The translations under genes and the position numbers were made by a program. A stretch of 11,800 bases of DNA from the NCBI GenBank assembly GCA_900551105.1, contig URUT01000039.1:1-11800 (forward strand). The letters are read 5' to 3'. How positions within the stretch are numbered: position 1 is the stretch's first letter; every line of letters starts with the position of its first letter. This document shows positions 1 to 6,595 of this stretch, piece by piece. Under the pieces are notes generated by a model, which made no database searches, was not told the origin of the DNA, and was given only the letters and a program-made list of their open reading frames with translations. Source of the stretch: an uncultured Mycoplasmatota bacterium. GTDB lineage: Bacteria > Bacillota_I > Bacilli_A > RF39 > UBA660.

Positions 1-128
1 TATTAACTAAATGTAATATTGAAAATAATAATTTGAAGTTTATTGATAAAATAATAAATTTTTATAATAACTGTATAAATTGTATAAAGGAATGGTGTAA
101 CGAATGCAAATTAAGAATAAAGAATTAG
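1..128 (+). CDS. C-terminal end of an upstream protein with a Cys-rich tail (partial)
   Basis: An open frame enters from the left edge with its first full codon at 3 and runs 41 codons to a TAG at 126-128. It overlaps the start of the next gene by 25 bases. The tail reads NNCINCIKEWCNECKLRIKN, a C-x2-C-x4-C-x2-C arrangement that could bind zinc or another metal. The residue mix looks protein-like, and the frame is open where the two alternatives have early stops. The tail resembles the Cys cluster of the small frame at 1430 (C-x2-C-x5-C-x4-C, also followed by a hydrophobic residue, Arg and Ile). The start is outside the window, so function cannot be judged. Chance openness over 41 AT-rich codons cannot be excluded. 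Confidence 0.5.
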   Translation, partial: LTKCNIENNNLKFIDKIINFYNNCINCIKEWCNECKLRIKN

Positions 129-724
129 CGTTTCTTTCACTATGTGGTGATTGGGATTATAGAAAAAATGTAGATATGACAGAACCACATTTACAAGGAA
201 TAGCAATTCGTGATAATAAGATTTTAATATCTTGTGAAAAATTTTCTAATACAGCTGACGATTATGTGTCATGTATTGCTACAGAAATAGAAGATAAAAA
301 TATGATTAATAAATTTAAAAAACTAAATTTAAAAAATAAAGGAGAAGTAATAGATTTTATTTCTAATATAGAAAAAATTGTTGACTGGAAAAAGATAAGC
401 AAAATGTTAGAACAAGAAGAATTAAAATTGTGTGAAGAAGGATTAACCATAATAGAAAGTAAAAGTCTTGAAGGATGGCATTGGTATAAATATGATGATG
501 GTTCAGGTCATCTTGAATCTCCAAATAAAGAAGAATATATGAGTTATGATTTATCAACCAATGAATATAGAATTACAAAAGAATCAGATTGGGAATTATT
601 CCCTTTATCATATTATTATGCTGATGGTGTAGAACCAGAAAAGTTTGATCCATTTCAATTTATGGAGCAAGAAATGTTAGACTATAATTTACAAAAATCA
701 AAAAATGAAGAGTTTGTTTTATAA
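104..724 (+). CDS. Unknown acidic 206-aa protein with a WHWYKYDDGSGHLESP motif
   Basis: I do not recognise a named family. The ATG at 104 follows an AAAGGAATGGTG stretch at 86-97, a reasonable ribosome binding site. There is no signal peptide or membrane segment, so the protein is probably cytoplasmic. The most distinctive part is at residues 124-150, where an aromatic run (WHWYKY) is followed by DDGSGHLESP and then a short stretch with SYDL. From memory this resembles a motif in uncharacterised proteins of Firmicute conjugative elements, but I cannot confirm that. The C-terminal 50 residues are rich in acidic and aromatic residues. The gene begins inside the upstream Cys-rich frame and its stop overlaps the next gene's ribosome binding site, so it belongs to the same operon. 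Confidence 0.85.
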   Translation: MQIKNKELAFLSLCGDWDYRKNVDMTEPHLQGIAIRDNKILISCEKFSNTADDYVSCIATEIEDKNMINKFKKLNLKNKGEVIDFISNIEKIVDWKKISKMLEQEELKLCEEGLTIIESKSLEGWHWYKYDDGSGHLESPNKEEYMSYDLSTNEYRITKESDWELFPLSYYYADGVEPEKFDPFQFMEQEMLDYNLQKSKNEEFVL

Positions 725-733
725 AGGGGTGAT
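723..733 (+). promoter_or_regulatory. Ribosome binding site supporting a TTG start at 739
   Basis: AAAGGGGTGAT overlaps the TAA stop of the preceding gene. It is a near-consensus Shine-Dalgarno sequence whose G core lies nine bases before the TTG at 739. It decides the start of the next gene in the absence of a nearby ATG, and implies translational coupling. Confidence 0.8.
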
Positions 734-738
734 AAAGA

Positions 739-1446
739 TTGAGTATATTACAAGAATATGAAGAAATCAAAAAATATATAGGTGAAGAAAAGTGGGATAA
801 TATTGATAACTATATAAATGATATTCATCCAGAATTAAGGTTAGATCAAATAATTTACAGTTCTGAAAATTGGTTAGATTATGAAAAATGGTTTTATAAA
901 AAAGTAAAAGAATATAGTGTTGATGTTCAAAGTGTATGGAAAACAGACTATGATGATTATAAATGTTTTGCCGTTATTGGAAATGGTTTAAAAAATATAG
1001 GAAGTATTATAGCAAGTTATGATGAAACTCAAATAAGAAATTTAACAGGAAATATTAAAAATCAATTAGGCGACAAAGAACTTAAAAATGCTTTTGCAGT
1101 TTTAATTTTAAATGATTATAATGATTATAAAAAATTACCAACTATTAGTAAGTGCTCTAAACTATTAAAATATGTATATGATTGTGTGTGTAGTTCTGAT
1201 AGTTCTATGTGTCATATAGATTATGAAGATTGGAAAGAGTTAAAAGAAGATTTAGATTATACAGACAAAGATTTAGAAATATTAAATAATGAAATAAAAA
1301 AATATGGATTAGATGAAGTGATTGAAGTTGACAATGGTGAATACGCAATTGTTGGGTATGGAGATTTAGAGACAAGGTTTATTGATGATAGAGATATTAA
1401 AAATTGTGCTGAAGTAAAGGAAGAATTAGATGATTATGAAAAATAA
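739..1446 (+). CDS. Unknown acidic 235-aa protein, TTG start
   Basis: No family recognised. Translation most likely starts at the TTG at 739, placed correctly after AAAGGGGTGAT. The protein is strongly acidic: by hand count about 53 Asp/Glu against 30 Lys/Arg. It has no signal peptide or membrane helix. The N-terminal 60 residues are Trp- and Tyr-rich and look helical. The middle (about 77-125) is more hydrophobic and may be the fold core. Four Cys fall between 139 and 158 (KCSK, DCVC, SMCH), without a clean zinc-ribbon spacing. Residues about 167-210 align by eye with residues 275-314 of the DUF2958 protein encoded at 1566, suggesting a shared module. The last codons overlap the small Cys-rich frame that starts at 1430. 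Confidence 0.85.
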   Translation: MSILQEYEEIKKYIGEEKWDNIDNYINDIHPELRLDQIIYSSENWLDYEKWFYKKVKEYSVDVQSVWKTDYDDYKCFAVIGNGLKNIGSIIASYDETQIRNLTGNIKNQLGDKELKNAFAVLILNDYNDYKKLPTISKCSKLLKYVYDCVCSSDSSMCHIDYEDWKELKEDLDYTDKDLEILNNEIKKYGLDEVIEVDNGEYAIVGYGDLETRFIDDRDIKNCAEVKEELDDYEK

Positions 1447-1603
1447 AATTTTGTTAGAAATAACTGATTTTTGTTTTGATTGTCCTCTTCACGAAAAATG
1501 TATAGAAGAAAAATGTGTTCTATTTAGAATAGAAAAACTTATATGTAAGAAGGAGGAAAAACTAAATGAAATTAATGACAAAAGAATTAGAAAAAAAGTT
1601 TGA
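1430..1603 (+). CDS. Small Cys-rich protein, 57 aa, overlapping both neighbours
   Basis: This frame starts at ATG 1430 inside the end of the preceding gene (17-base overlap) and ends with TGA at 1601-1603, 38 bases into the DUF2958 gene. AAAGGAAG at 1416-1423 lies six bases before the ATG at 1430, favouring it over the ATG at 1436. The product contains ITDFCFDCPLHEKCIEEKC followed by VLFRIEKLI, with Cys at 15, 18, 24, 29 and 39. The C-x2-C-x5-C-x4-C spacing suggests a small metal-binding protein. The frame fills what would otherwise be a 119-base gap between two genes in a tightly packed operon, which supports it being real. Function is unknown. The cluster resembles the tail encoded at 1-128. 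Confidence 0.7.
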   Translation: MIMKNKILLEITDFCFDCPLHEKCIEEKCVLFRIEKLICKKEEKLNEINDKRIRKKV

Positions 1604-2609
1604 GAGATATCCACTATATAGTCAAGATGGTATGGGTGGCAAAGCTAAAGTTCTAGTTAAATATTTTAATCCTGTTGGTGCTGGGACATGGTTGATTACA
1701 GAGGGCAACAAATTAGAAAATGGTGATTATGAAATGTTTGGATATTGCCATCTAGGAGATGATGATTTTGCAGAACTAGGTTATGTAATGCTATCAGAAT
1801 TAGAGAATATTACATTATTTGGAGGATTGAAAATTGAAAGGGATTTATATTTAGCTGATAATATAACTTTATATGATGCTATGAAAAAGTCTGGAATGAA
1901 AATACCAGATTTTTTAAATGTTAATTTGAAGAAAGAATTAAATGTAAATTCATTGGTTAATAATTTTGAAGTGCCATTAGTAATTGAAGAGTATTTAGAT
2001 TTATCGCTTGATGATTTAGAAAATGATTTGTATCTAAAAAAAATATGTCCCGATAGTAGAAATAAACTTGTATATTGTGATAATGATATATGCTATTATG
2101 ATTGCTTTGATGGTGATTATCTATGTATTGAAACTAAAGATGCAATTAAAATGAAAGAAAATAATGTACATAATAATAGTGGTCTTATTAGATTAAATGA
2201 GTTAAATAGTAATGAAATAAATATTGATTATGGAGGTAAATGGATTAAAGATATAGCTGAAAAATATAAAACTAGAGATTCAATAAAATATAATTCATAT
2301 ATTACTGCTAAGTTTAAAAGCATTATAGATAAACAAACAATAACAAATGACTTGAGATATGTAGAAAGTTGTGCAGAATACGAGACTTTAAAAGAAAGCT
2401 TGAATGATGAAGATATAATTAAAGTTAATAATGTAATCAAAGATTTTACTTTTTATGAAAATAGTTATGATGATGGAGAAAGAGATATTATAGGAGAATA
2501 TGAAGGCAGATATGGTAATTATAATATTATTGAGTGGTATGAGGGTTTAAAATCTACAAAGTCTTTTCTTGAAGATTTTAAATTAGAAAGAGATGATTAT
2601 AGTGTTTAA
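1566..2609 (+). CDS. DUF2958-domain protein with a long unknown C-terminal extension
   Basis: Residues 1-110 match the DUF2958 pattern: MKLMTKELEKKF, PLYSQ, VKYFNPVGAGTWLITEG, NGDYEMFGY, ELGYVMLSELENI and GLKIERDLY, in the usual order. Members are typically single-domain proteins of roughly 100-120 residues on plasmids, phages and ICEs, often near anti-restriction genes, and their biochemical role is not established. Here about 235 further residues follow. Part of this extension is Cys- and Tyr-rich (VYCDNDICYYDCFDGDYLC, about 169-187), and residues 275-314 align loosely with the end of the protein encoded at 739. AAGGAGG at 1550-1556 lies nine bases before the ATG, so the start is clear. The preceding small Cys-rich frame overlaps this gene's first 38 bases. 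There is no membrane segment, so a cytoplasmic protein is expected. Confidence 0.88.
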   Translation: MKLMTKELEKKFERYPLYSQDGMGGKAKVLVKYFNPVGAGTWLITEGNKLENGDYEMFGYCHLGDDDFAELGYVMLSELENITLFGGLKIERDLYLADNITLYDAMKKSGMKIPDFLNVNLKKELNVNSLVNNFEVPLVIEEYLDLSLDDLENDLYLKKICPDSRNKLVYCDNDICYYDCFDGDYLCIETKDAIKMKENNVHNNSGLIRLNELNSNEINIDYGGKWIKDIAEKYKTRDSIKYNSYITAKFKSIIDKQTITNDLRYVESCAEYETLKESLNDEDIIKVNNVIKDFTFYENSYDDGERDIIGEYEGRYGNYNIIEWYEGLKSTKSFLEDFKLERDDYSV

Positions 2610-2629
2610 TAAGGGAAATGTAGAAAAAG

Positions 2630-2646
2630 AGATATAATAAATATCT
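2630..2646. repeat. Short AT inverted repeat between two genes
   Basis: AGATAT and ATATCT flank a five-base AATAA loop in the 69-base gap after the DUF2958 gene. The stem is only six AT-rich pairs and no T-tract follows, so it is not a convincing terminator. It may be chance. Confidence 0.2.
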
Positions 2647-2663
2647 TAATAAAACGTGGAAAA

Positions 2664-2674
2664 GTGGAGTTGAT
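2664..2674 (+). promoter_or_regulatory. Ribosome binding site pointing to a TTG start at 2679
   Basis: GTGGAGTTGAT looks like a Shine-Dalgarno sequence, with GGAG nine bases before TTG 2679. The layout matches that at 723-739. The in-frame GTG at 2664 is part of this site and has no good site of its own, so TTG 2679 is the better start. Confidence 0.6.
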
Positions 2675-2678
2675 AATA

Positions 2679-3170
2679 TTGAGATGTTTTGAAGAATTGA
2701 GTTTAAAGGAAATTAAAAAGCAATATGATTTAGGAGAAAAGTATTGTATTGATTATTTAAAAAAATTTGATTCAGAAGAGTATAATGAATCATTAAAAGA
2801 TATCTTGTCGGAGTTAAATATTGATAATAGTATTTTGTACATGAATATAGAAGAAATACCAGATAAGGGTTATCTTGAAGGAGAATTAATTAATAATTTA
2901 AAGAACTTAAATGATAATTATTCATATACAGTTGCTAGACTTAAAAATGTTTGTCATTGCGTAGAATTACATTATAGAGATGGCTCTCCAACTATTGAAT
3001 ATAGTATTAGATTGGAACCAGATTACTGGGAAAGCGAAATAGAAGAAGTAGAGTGGTTTGATAAGAATATGTCAGATGATGAATTATTTGATAAATTAGA
3101 AGAATTATTTAAAGATTATTTTGGCGAAGAAGAATTTATATATAAAAACTATAATTGTAAAGAAATATAA
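2679..3170 (+). CDS. Unknown acidic 163-aa protein, probable TTG start
   Basis: No family recognised. I place the start at TTG 2679 because GGAG at 2666-2669 is correctly spaced. A GTG at 2664 would add five residues. The protein is very acidic, about 41 Asp/Glu against 19 Lys/Arg by hand count, or roughly a quarter acidic residues. The first 60 residues look helical. The middle contains a VCHCVELHYRDGSPTIEY stretch that reads like beta strands. The end (EVEWFDKNMSDDELFDKLEELF) is an acidic helix. There is no signal peptide or transmembrane segment. The strong charge is the kind seen in DNA-mimic anti-restriction proteins, but no ArdA or Ocr sequence pattern is visible, so this is only a possibility. 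The next gene follows after 13 bases. Confidence 0.83.
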   Translation: MRCFEELSLKEIKKQYDLGEKYCIDYLKKFDSEEYNESLKDILSELNIDNSILYMNIEEIPDKGYLEGELINNLKNLNDNYSYTVARLKNVCHCVELHYRDGSPTIEYSIRLEPDYWESEIEEVEWFDKNMSDDELFDKLEELFKDYFGEEEFIYKNYNCKEI

Positions 3171-3183
3171 AAGGTGGTGTGAG

Positions 3184-3792
3184 ATGGGAGAAATATATAC
3201 AAATTGTTATGGATCGTTGAGTGTATATAAAAATAAAAATGATGCTTTAAAATTTTATAATGAATGTTATTTACTTAGTGAAGGAGCAGAGAGAGAAAGA
3301 TATGCTTCTATTTTATTTGCTCTAAATAATAATGAAAGTATAGCGTATGATAATTTTAGTAAGAATTGCGGAGAAATTTATATACATACCAATAACTATT
3401 TTGAAAGGCCATTAAAAATAGATTTAGATTCAATGTTATCTTTTAAAGACTGCATTAAATATTATAAGGATAGTTTAAAACCTTTGTTAGAAGTTTGTAA
3501 TGAATTTGAAATTAATTTTAATAATAATAGTCCGTTTGAAGAATTTGGTGCTGATAATGAGTTTAATATGCGTAGTATCACAGATTTCTATATAGAACTA
3601 TTAAAAAAGAAAAAAATAAATTTTAATAATATTACAACTAACGAAGTATCAGATGGAAAATATGAGTTGGTTATTGATAATAATTTTGTGTTGGATACAA
3701 GAGCATGGGATGATTTTAATTCTGTGATTGACAATGTAAATAGTATAGAAGAATATAGCAAAAAGATGGAGAGTGAAAAAGAATATGAATAG
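3184..3792 (+). CDS. Unknown 202-aa protein with a CYGSLSVYK...EGAERERY N-terminal motif
   Basis: ATG 3184 is preceded at the right distance by AAGGTGGTGT (3171-3180). The in-frame TTG at 3121 would overlap the preceding gene by 50 bases without a ribosome binding site, so it is rejected as the start. Residues 8-47 are the most characteristic part: CYGSLSVYKNKNDALKFYNE, then a short linker and SEGAERERY, followed by an ILFAL helix. From memory, similar openings occur in uncharacterised proteins of clostridial mobile elements, but I have no family name to give. The rest is Asn-, Asp- and Glu-rich, with no membrane segment. The last bases overlap the next gene's start region. Function unknown, probably cytoplasmic. 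Confidence 0.86.
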   Translation: MGEIYTNCYGSLSVYKNKNDALKFYNECYLLSEGAERERYASILFALNNNESIAYDNFSKNCGEIYIHTNNYFERPLKIDLDSMLSFKDCIKYYKDSLKPLLEVCNEFEINFNNNSPFEEFGADNEFNMRSITDFYIELLKKKKINFNNITTNEVSDGKYELVIDNNFVLDTRAWDDFNSVIDNVNSIEEYSKKMESEKEYE

Positions 3793-4222
3793 TGAATATT
3801 TGGAAGAAATTTATGAAGAAAACAAAGAAGTGTTCAATAAATGTGGTTTAGATATTTGTTCAAGTGAAGATTTAAAAGATTTTATTGTTTATGAAATGAA
3901 CTCTAATTTTCAGTTTGAATTTGATATAGATATTAATCCAGATAAATTATTTGAAAAGAACATAGATATAGAGGTAAATAATAATAGAATTATGAGGATA
4001 ACACAAACTGAATCAGATAAAGTAAGAAATGGAATTGGACTTAAAACTTTAGACGAAAAAGGAAATGTTGATAGGAATGATCTAATAAGTGAAGGAGATT
4101 TTGTAATGTTAATGAATTATTATTCATTTGTTAAAGATAATGATATATATGATGAGTTTATAAATATTACTGGTACTAATAGGAAAGAAGATTTTGATAT
4201 TAATAAGGAAATGGAAATGTAG
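3785..4222 (+). CDS. Unknown acidic 145-aa protein
   Basis: No family recognised. The start is taken as ATG 3785. An in-frame GTG at 3773 is possible but has GGAG only one base upstream, whereas the same GGAGAGTG stretch (3768-3775) serves ATG 3785 at slightly long spacing. Either way the gene overlaps the end of the preceding one by at least eight bases. The product is among the most acidic here: about 35 Asp/Glu against 16 Lys/Arg by hand count. The segment GNVDRNDLISEGDFVMLMNYY near residues 92-112 looks like a conserved helical motif. There is no signal peptide or membrane helix. Its last codons (GGAAATGTAGGTG) lie within the next gene's ribosome binding region, implying coupling. Function unknown. 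Confidence 0.82.
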   Translation: MNSEYLEEIYEENKEVFNKCGLDICSSEDLKDFIVYEMNSNFQFEFDIDINPDKLFEKNIDIEVNNNRIMRITQTESDKVRNGIGLKTLDEKGNVDRNDLISEGDFVMLMNYYSFVKDNDIYDEFINITGTNRKEDFDINKEMEM

Positions 4223-4235
4223 GTGTGAAAATTAA

Positions 4236-4964
4236 ATGACTTATTATGAAATATTGAAAGAATCTAAAATTGTATATGAATACTTAATAGATATTTTAGA
4301 TAATGCTGATATACAATCATTGGATAATAATCAAGGAAAAATAAAAGAATTTTTAACTGTCATTTCAGACATTTACGAAAACGCCTATAGTCAAACTAAA
4401 GAATACAATAAAAATGATTTAATGACAGTTTGTAATTGTCCTAAGTGCCAAAATAAATTATTAATAAGTGATTTGATAGATTACACTTATTTATGTGATA
4501 ATTGTGATGAAAATTATTATTATATTGAAGTAGAAAACAATAATAAATGGTATTTAACTAATGATAATAATGAAAATTTAAATAAAAGTTTTAATATTGG
4601 ATTAAGTTATAATAATGATACTAAAAAATTGTATATAGGAACTGAGGATAGTTCTGGAGCAAAATATGTTTGTAATGATATTGACGATATAAAAGAAGCT
4701 GTAAGTGATTATATATTTGAATATATAAATTATGATATTTTTAGTATAAAGATATGGGAAACAGAAGAAGATAGAGATGCAAAAGAATCTATTGAACTTG
4801 ATGGTACATACTATGATTTAAAAGATGCTGTTGCTAGGTTGAAAAAAGTAATGTCAAGACAAGATTATGCTTTTGCAGAAATTGAAAATGAATATGGTGA
4901 ACTGTTTTATTCAACTGATGGTGTTAATGAAGAGTATCATAAAGAACAAAATTTAGAAATATAA
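4236..4964 (+). CDS. Unknown 242-aa protein with a four-cysteine zinc-ribbon-like motif
   Basis: ATG 4236 follows AGGTGTGA, which overlaps the preceding stop codon. Residues 1-58 look like a helical segment. Next come CNCPKC (Cys 66, 68, 71) and YLCDNC (Cys 87, 90), that is a C-x2-C pair, 15 residues, then a second C-x2-C pair. This is the usual layout of a small zinc ribbon, so binding to nucleic acid or protein is plausible but not shown. Residues 96-170 look beta-rich. The C-terminal segment (IKIWETEEDRDAKESIEL, then a helix AVARLKKVMSRQDYAFAEI) appears to be a separate small alpha/beta domain. There is no catalytic motif or membrane segment. The gene sits mid-operon, ten bases before the next start. 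Overall function unknown. Confidence 0.86.
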   Translation: MTYYEILKESKIVYEYLIDILDNADIQSLDNNQGKIKEFLTVISDIYENAYSQTKEYNKNDLMTVCNCPKCQNKLLISDLIDYTYLCDNCDENYYYIEVENNNKWYLTNDNNENLNKSFNIGLSYNNDTKKLYIGTEDSSGAKYVCNDIDDIKEAVSDYIFEYINYDIFSIKIWETEEDRDAKESIELDGTYYDLKDAVARLKKVMSRQDYAFAEIENEYGELFYSTDGVNEEYHKEQNLEI

Positions 4965-4974
4965 AGGGGGAAAT

Positions 4975-5994
4975 ATGAAGTTTAAGGGTAAAATAAAAGA
5001 ATTAAATGATATTGTTATATCTGATCCAGGTTATGGTAGTAATGTTGCATGTAGATATGAAAATAAAAATATGGATATGAAGGATGTTTTTGTAGAAATG
5101 CAATTTGATACAACTGATTTTGAAGAAGAAAATGATAAACATATACATTTCTTTATAATAATTAAAACTGATGAAAATGAATGTAATTTAACAGATGAAA
5201 GAGAGATAAAAGTTTTAAAAAATACAAAACTAAAACAATATGATATTGGTGTTGATACTGCGTGTTTTGCAATGGGAATAAATGATTATGCTAAAGAAAT
5301 AGAAGAGATGAGAGAAGAATGGCAACCTGAATGTTCTATAAGAACAGGTACTGATGGAACAATGGGTAGTGTCATTGAAGGTATAAGAGACAATAAATTA
5401 AGGTTCTTACTTATAATAAGTGGTGTTAATAAAGATTTTTGTTCCAGAAATGAATTGTTTGATTATATAAAAGAAAGATTTGACATCAAAGAATTAAAAA
5501 TGGAAGGTTTATTATTAAGTGGAAAACAAAGAAATTTGAGTGAAGGTGATAAAGTTGAAATTAGTGAATGCTCGATAACTAATGATGTAGGTGGTACTAC
5601 AATAATAAGAAATTCTGATTATGCTAATTTGGTAGCTGGTTATAATATCACAATGGAAGAATCTGATGGAACTCCTTACTTTCAAAGTGTAATAGAAGAT
5701 ACAGATTCATTAGTTGATATACCTATTCAAGTAGAAATTATAAAAACTTACCATAGCGGTAAAAACTGGTATAGATATATGGGAAAAATAACTGATGAAA
5801 GATTGATTAAGGAATTTAATAAAATTGGAATTACAGGAAATGATCCTGAAGATTATAAAAAATATCCAAATAAAAGTTTATATGAAAGTGCATTAAAGGC
5901 AAGAGAAGAATACGATCCAACGATAATATGTTTTTCGGAATTTGATATAGTTAAATTATTGGAAAAGAATTCTGATAAAGAAATGGAGATGTAA
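4975..5994 (+). CDS. Unknown 339-aa protein with an ISDPGY / GVDTA pattern
   Basis: ATG 4975 lies just after AAAGGGGG at 4963-4970. The N-terminal half carries ISDPGYG (15-21), a beta-rich acidic stretch, IGVDTACFAMG (91-101) and GTDGTMGSVIEG (125-136). In outline this resembles a family of phage and ICE proteins with a DPCY-type motif near the N-terminus and a VDSGQ-type motif about 70 residues later. That family has no established role, and my assignment is tentative. The second half (about 175-339) may be another domain and includes NWYRYMGKITDERLIKEF (264-281). There is no signal peptide or membrane helix. The terminal codons (ATGGAGATGTAA) contain the ribosome binding site of the next gene, whose ATG lies one base past the stop. 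Confidence 0.87.
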   Translation: MKFKGKIKELNDIVISDPGYGSNVACRYENKNMDMKDVFVEMQFDTTDFEEENDKHIHFFIIIKTDENECNLTDEREIKVLKNTKLKQYDIGVDTACFAMGINDYAKEIEEMREEWQPECSIRTGTDGTMGSVIEGIRDNKLRFLLIISGVNKDFCSRNELFDYIKERFDIKELKMEGLLLSGKQRNLSEGDKVEISECSITNDVGGTTIIRNSDYANLVAGYNITMEESDGTPYFQSVIEDTDSLVDIPIQVEIIKTYHSGKNWYRYMGKITDERLIKEFNKIGITGNDPEDYKKYPNKSLYESALKAREEYDPTIICFSEFDIVKLLEKNSDKEMEM

Positions 5995-5995
5995 T

Positions 5996-6592
5996 ATGAG
6001 TTATTATCATATAAAGAATATTAACATTGATAAGAAAAAAAATAACATTTCAGCTGACTTAGCAGATTCAAGTTTATATCCATTAACTTTTTATAATTCA
6101 GAATTTTTATGTCAAAGAAATACATTTGAAGAAACTTATGCTGAATTTATTTATAACTTGGTAAGTGGTAATTTTCATCCAACTTCTAATAGCAAATATT
6201 CTAAATTAGTATTAAATAACTATTTAGATAATTATTATGAAGATGCTAAAGATATTGGTGTTGTGGAAACTTACAAAAAGTATAAAGATAATGTTGATGC
6301 AATATTAAGTGGTAACTTATCAAAAATCAAACATATTGAATCTGATAAAGAACTTCATCCGGAAAAGTATTATTTATTAACTAAATTAGATTTGGATACA
6401 GGGTATAACTATGATTATTATATAAATAGAAAAGGTAAACTATATACATTTGTTAATAATAAAATAATGTGTTGTTCTCAAAGTGAAAAAAATTTTGGTT
6501 ATCCATTATCTACTGTTTATGGAAAAGAAAAAGAAAAATTATTAGAATACAATGATTTTTTTAAAGAAAATAAAGAAGTTTTGGAGATGTAA
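5996..6592 (+). CDS. Unknown 198-aa protein upstream of the coupling ATPase
   Basis: ATG 5996 is one base after the preceding stop, and its ribosome binding site (GGAG at 5985-5988) lies within the preceding reading frame. The opening, YYHIKNINIDKKKNNISADL followed by ADSSLYPLTFYN, alternates like beta strands and recalls uncharacterised ICE and phage proteins that start with a short beta module, but I cannot name the family. The middle has NLVSGNFHPTSNSKYSKLVL, and the end is Lys-, Tyr- and Asn-rich. Unlike several neighbours it is not strongly acidic. No catalytic motif, signal peptide or transmembrane helix is seen. The stop is three bases before the coupling ATPase start, so the two are probably translated together. 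Function unknown. Confidence 0.84.
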   Translation: MSYYHIKNINIDKKKNNISADLADSSLYPLTFYNSEFLCQRNTFEETYAEFIYNLVSGNFHPTSNSKYSKLVLNNYLDNYYEDAKDIGVVETYKKYKDNVDAILSGNLSKIKHIESDKELHPEKYYLLTKLDLDTGYNYDYYINRKGKLYTFVNNKIMCCSQSEKNFGYPLSTVYGKEKEKLLEYNDFFKENKEVLEM

Positions 6593-6595
6593 AAG

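Noticed and set aside
19..68. Promoter upstream of the first gene (TTGATA at 43-48 with TATAAT at 63-68)
   Set aside because: The spacing is 14 bases, too short for a standard promoter. Such boxes are expected by chance in very AT-rich DNA, and an upstream reading frame runs through the site.
262..557. Minus-strand open frames of 60-70 codons
   Set aside because: These are shadows of the plus-strand gene: no ribosome binding sites and compositions set by the complement of AT-rich coding sequence. The same holds for the minus-strand frames at 2228-2440, 6517-6723 and 10960-11169.
2594..2638. 14-codon frame MIIVFNKGNVEKEI overlapping the end of the DUF2958 gene
   Set aside because: Too short, no good ribosome binding site, and no resemblance to anything. 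Its ATGATT start arises from a common Asp-Asp codon pair in the overlapping gene.
2630..2646. Inverted repeat as a transcription terminator
   Set aside because: The stem is six AT-rich pairs and is not followed by a run of T. The operon continues after 33 bases.
3121..3183. Upstream extension of the gene at 3184 to a TTG at 3121
   Set aside because: It would overlap the preceding gene by 50 bases and lacks a ribosome binding site, while AAGGTGGTGT is ideally placed for ATG 3184.
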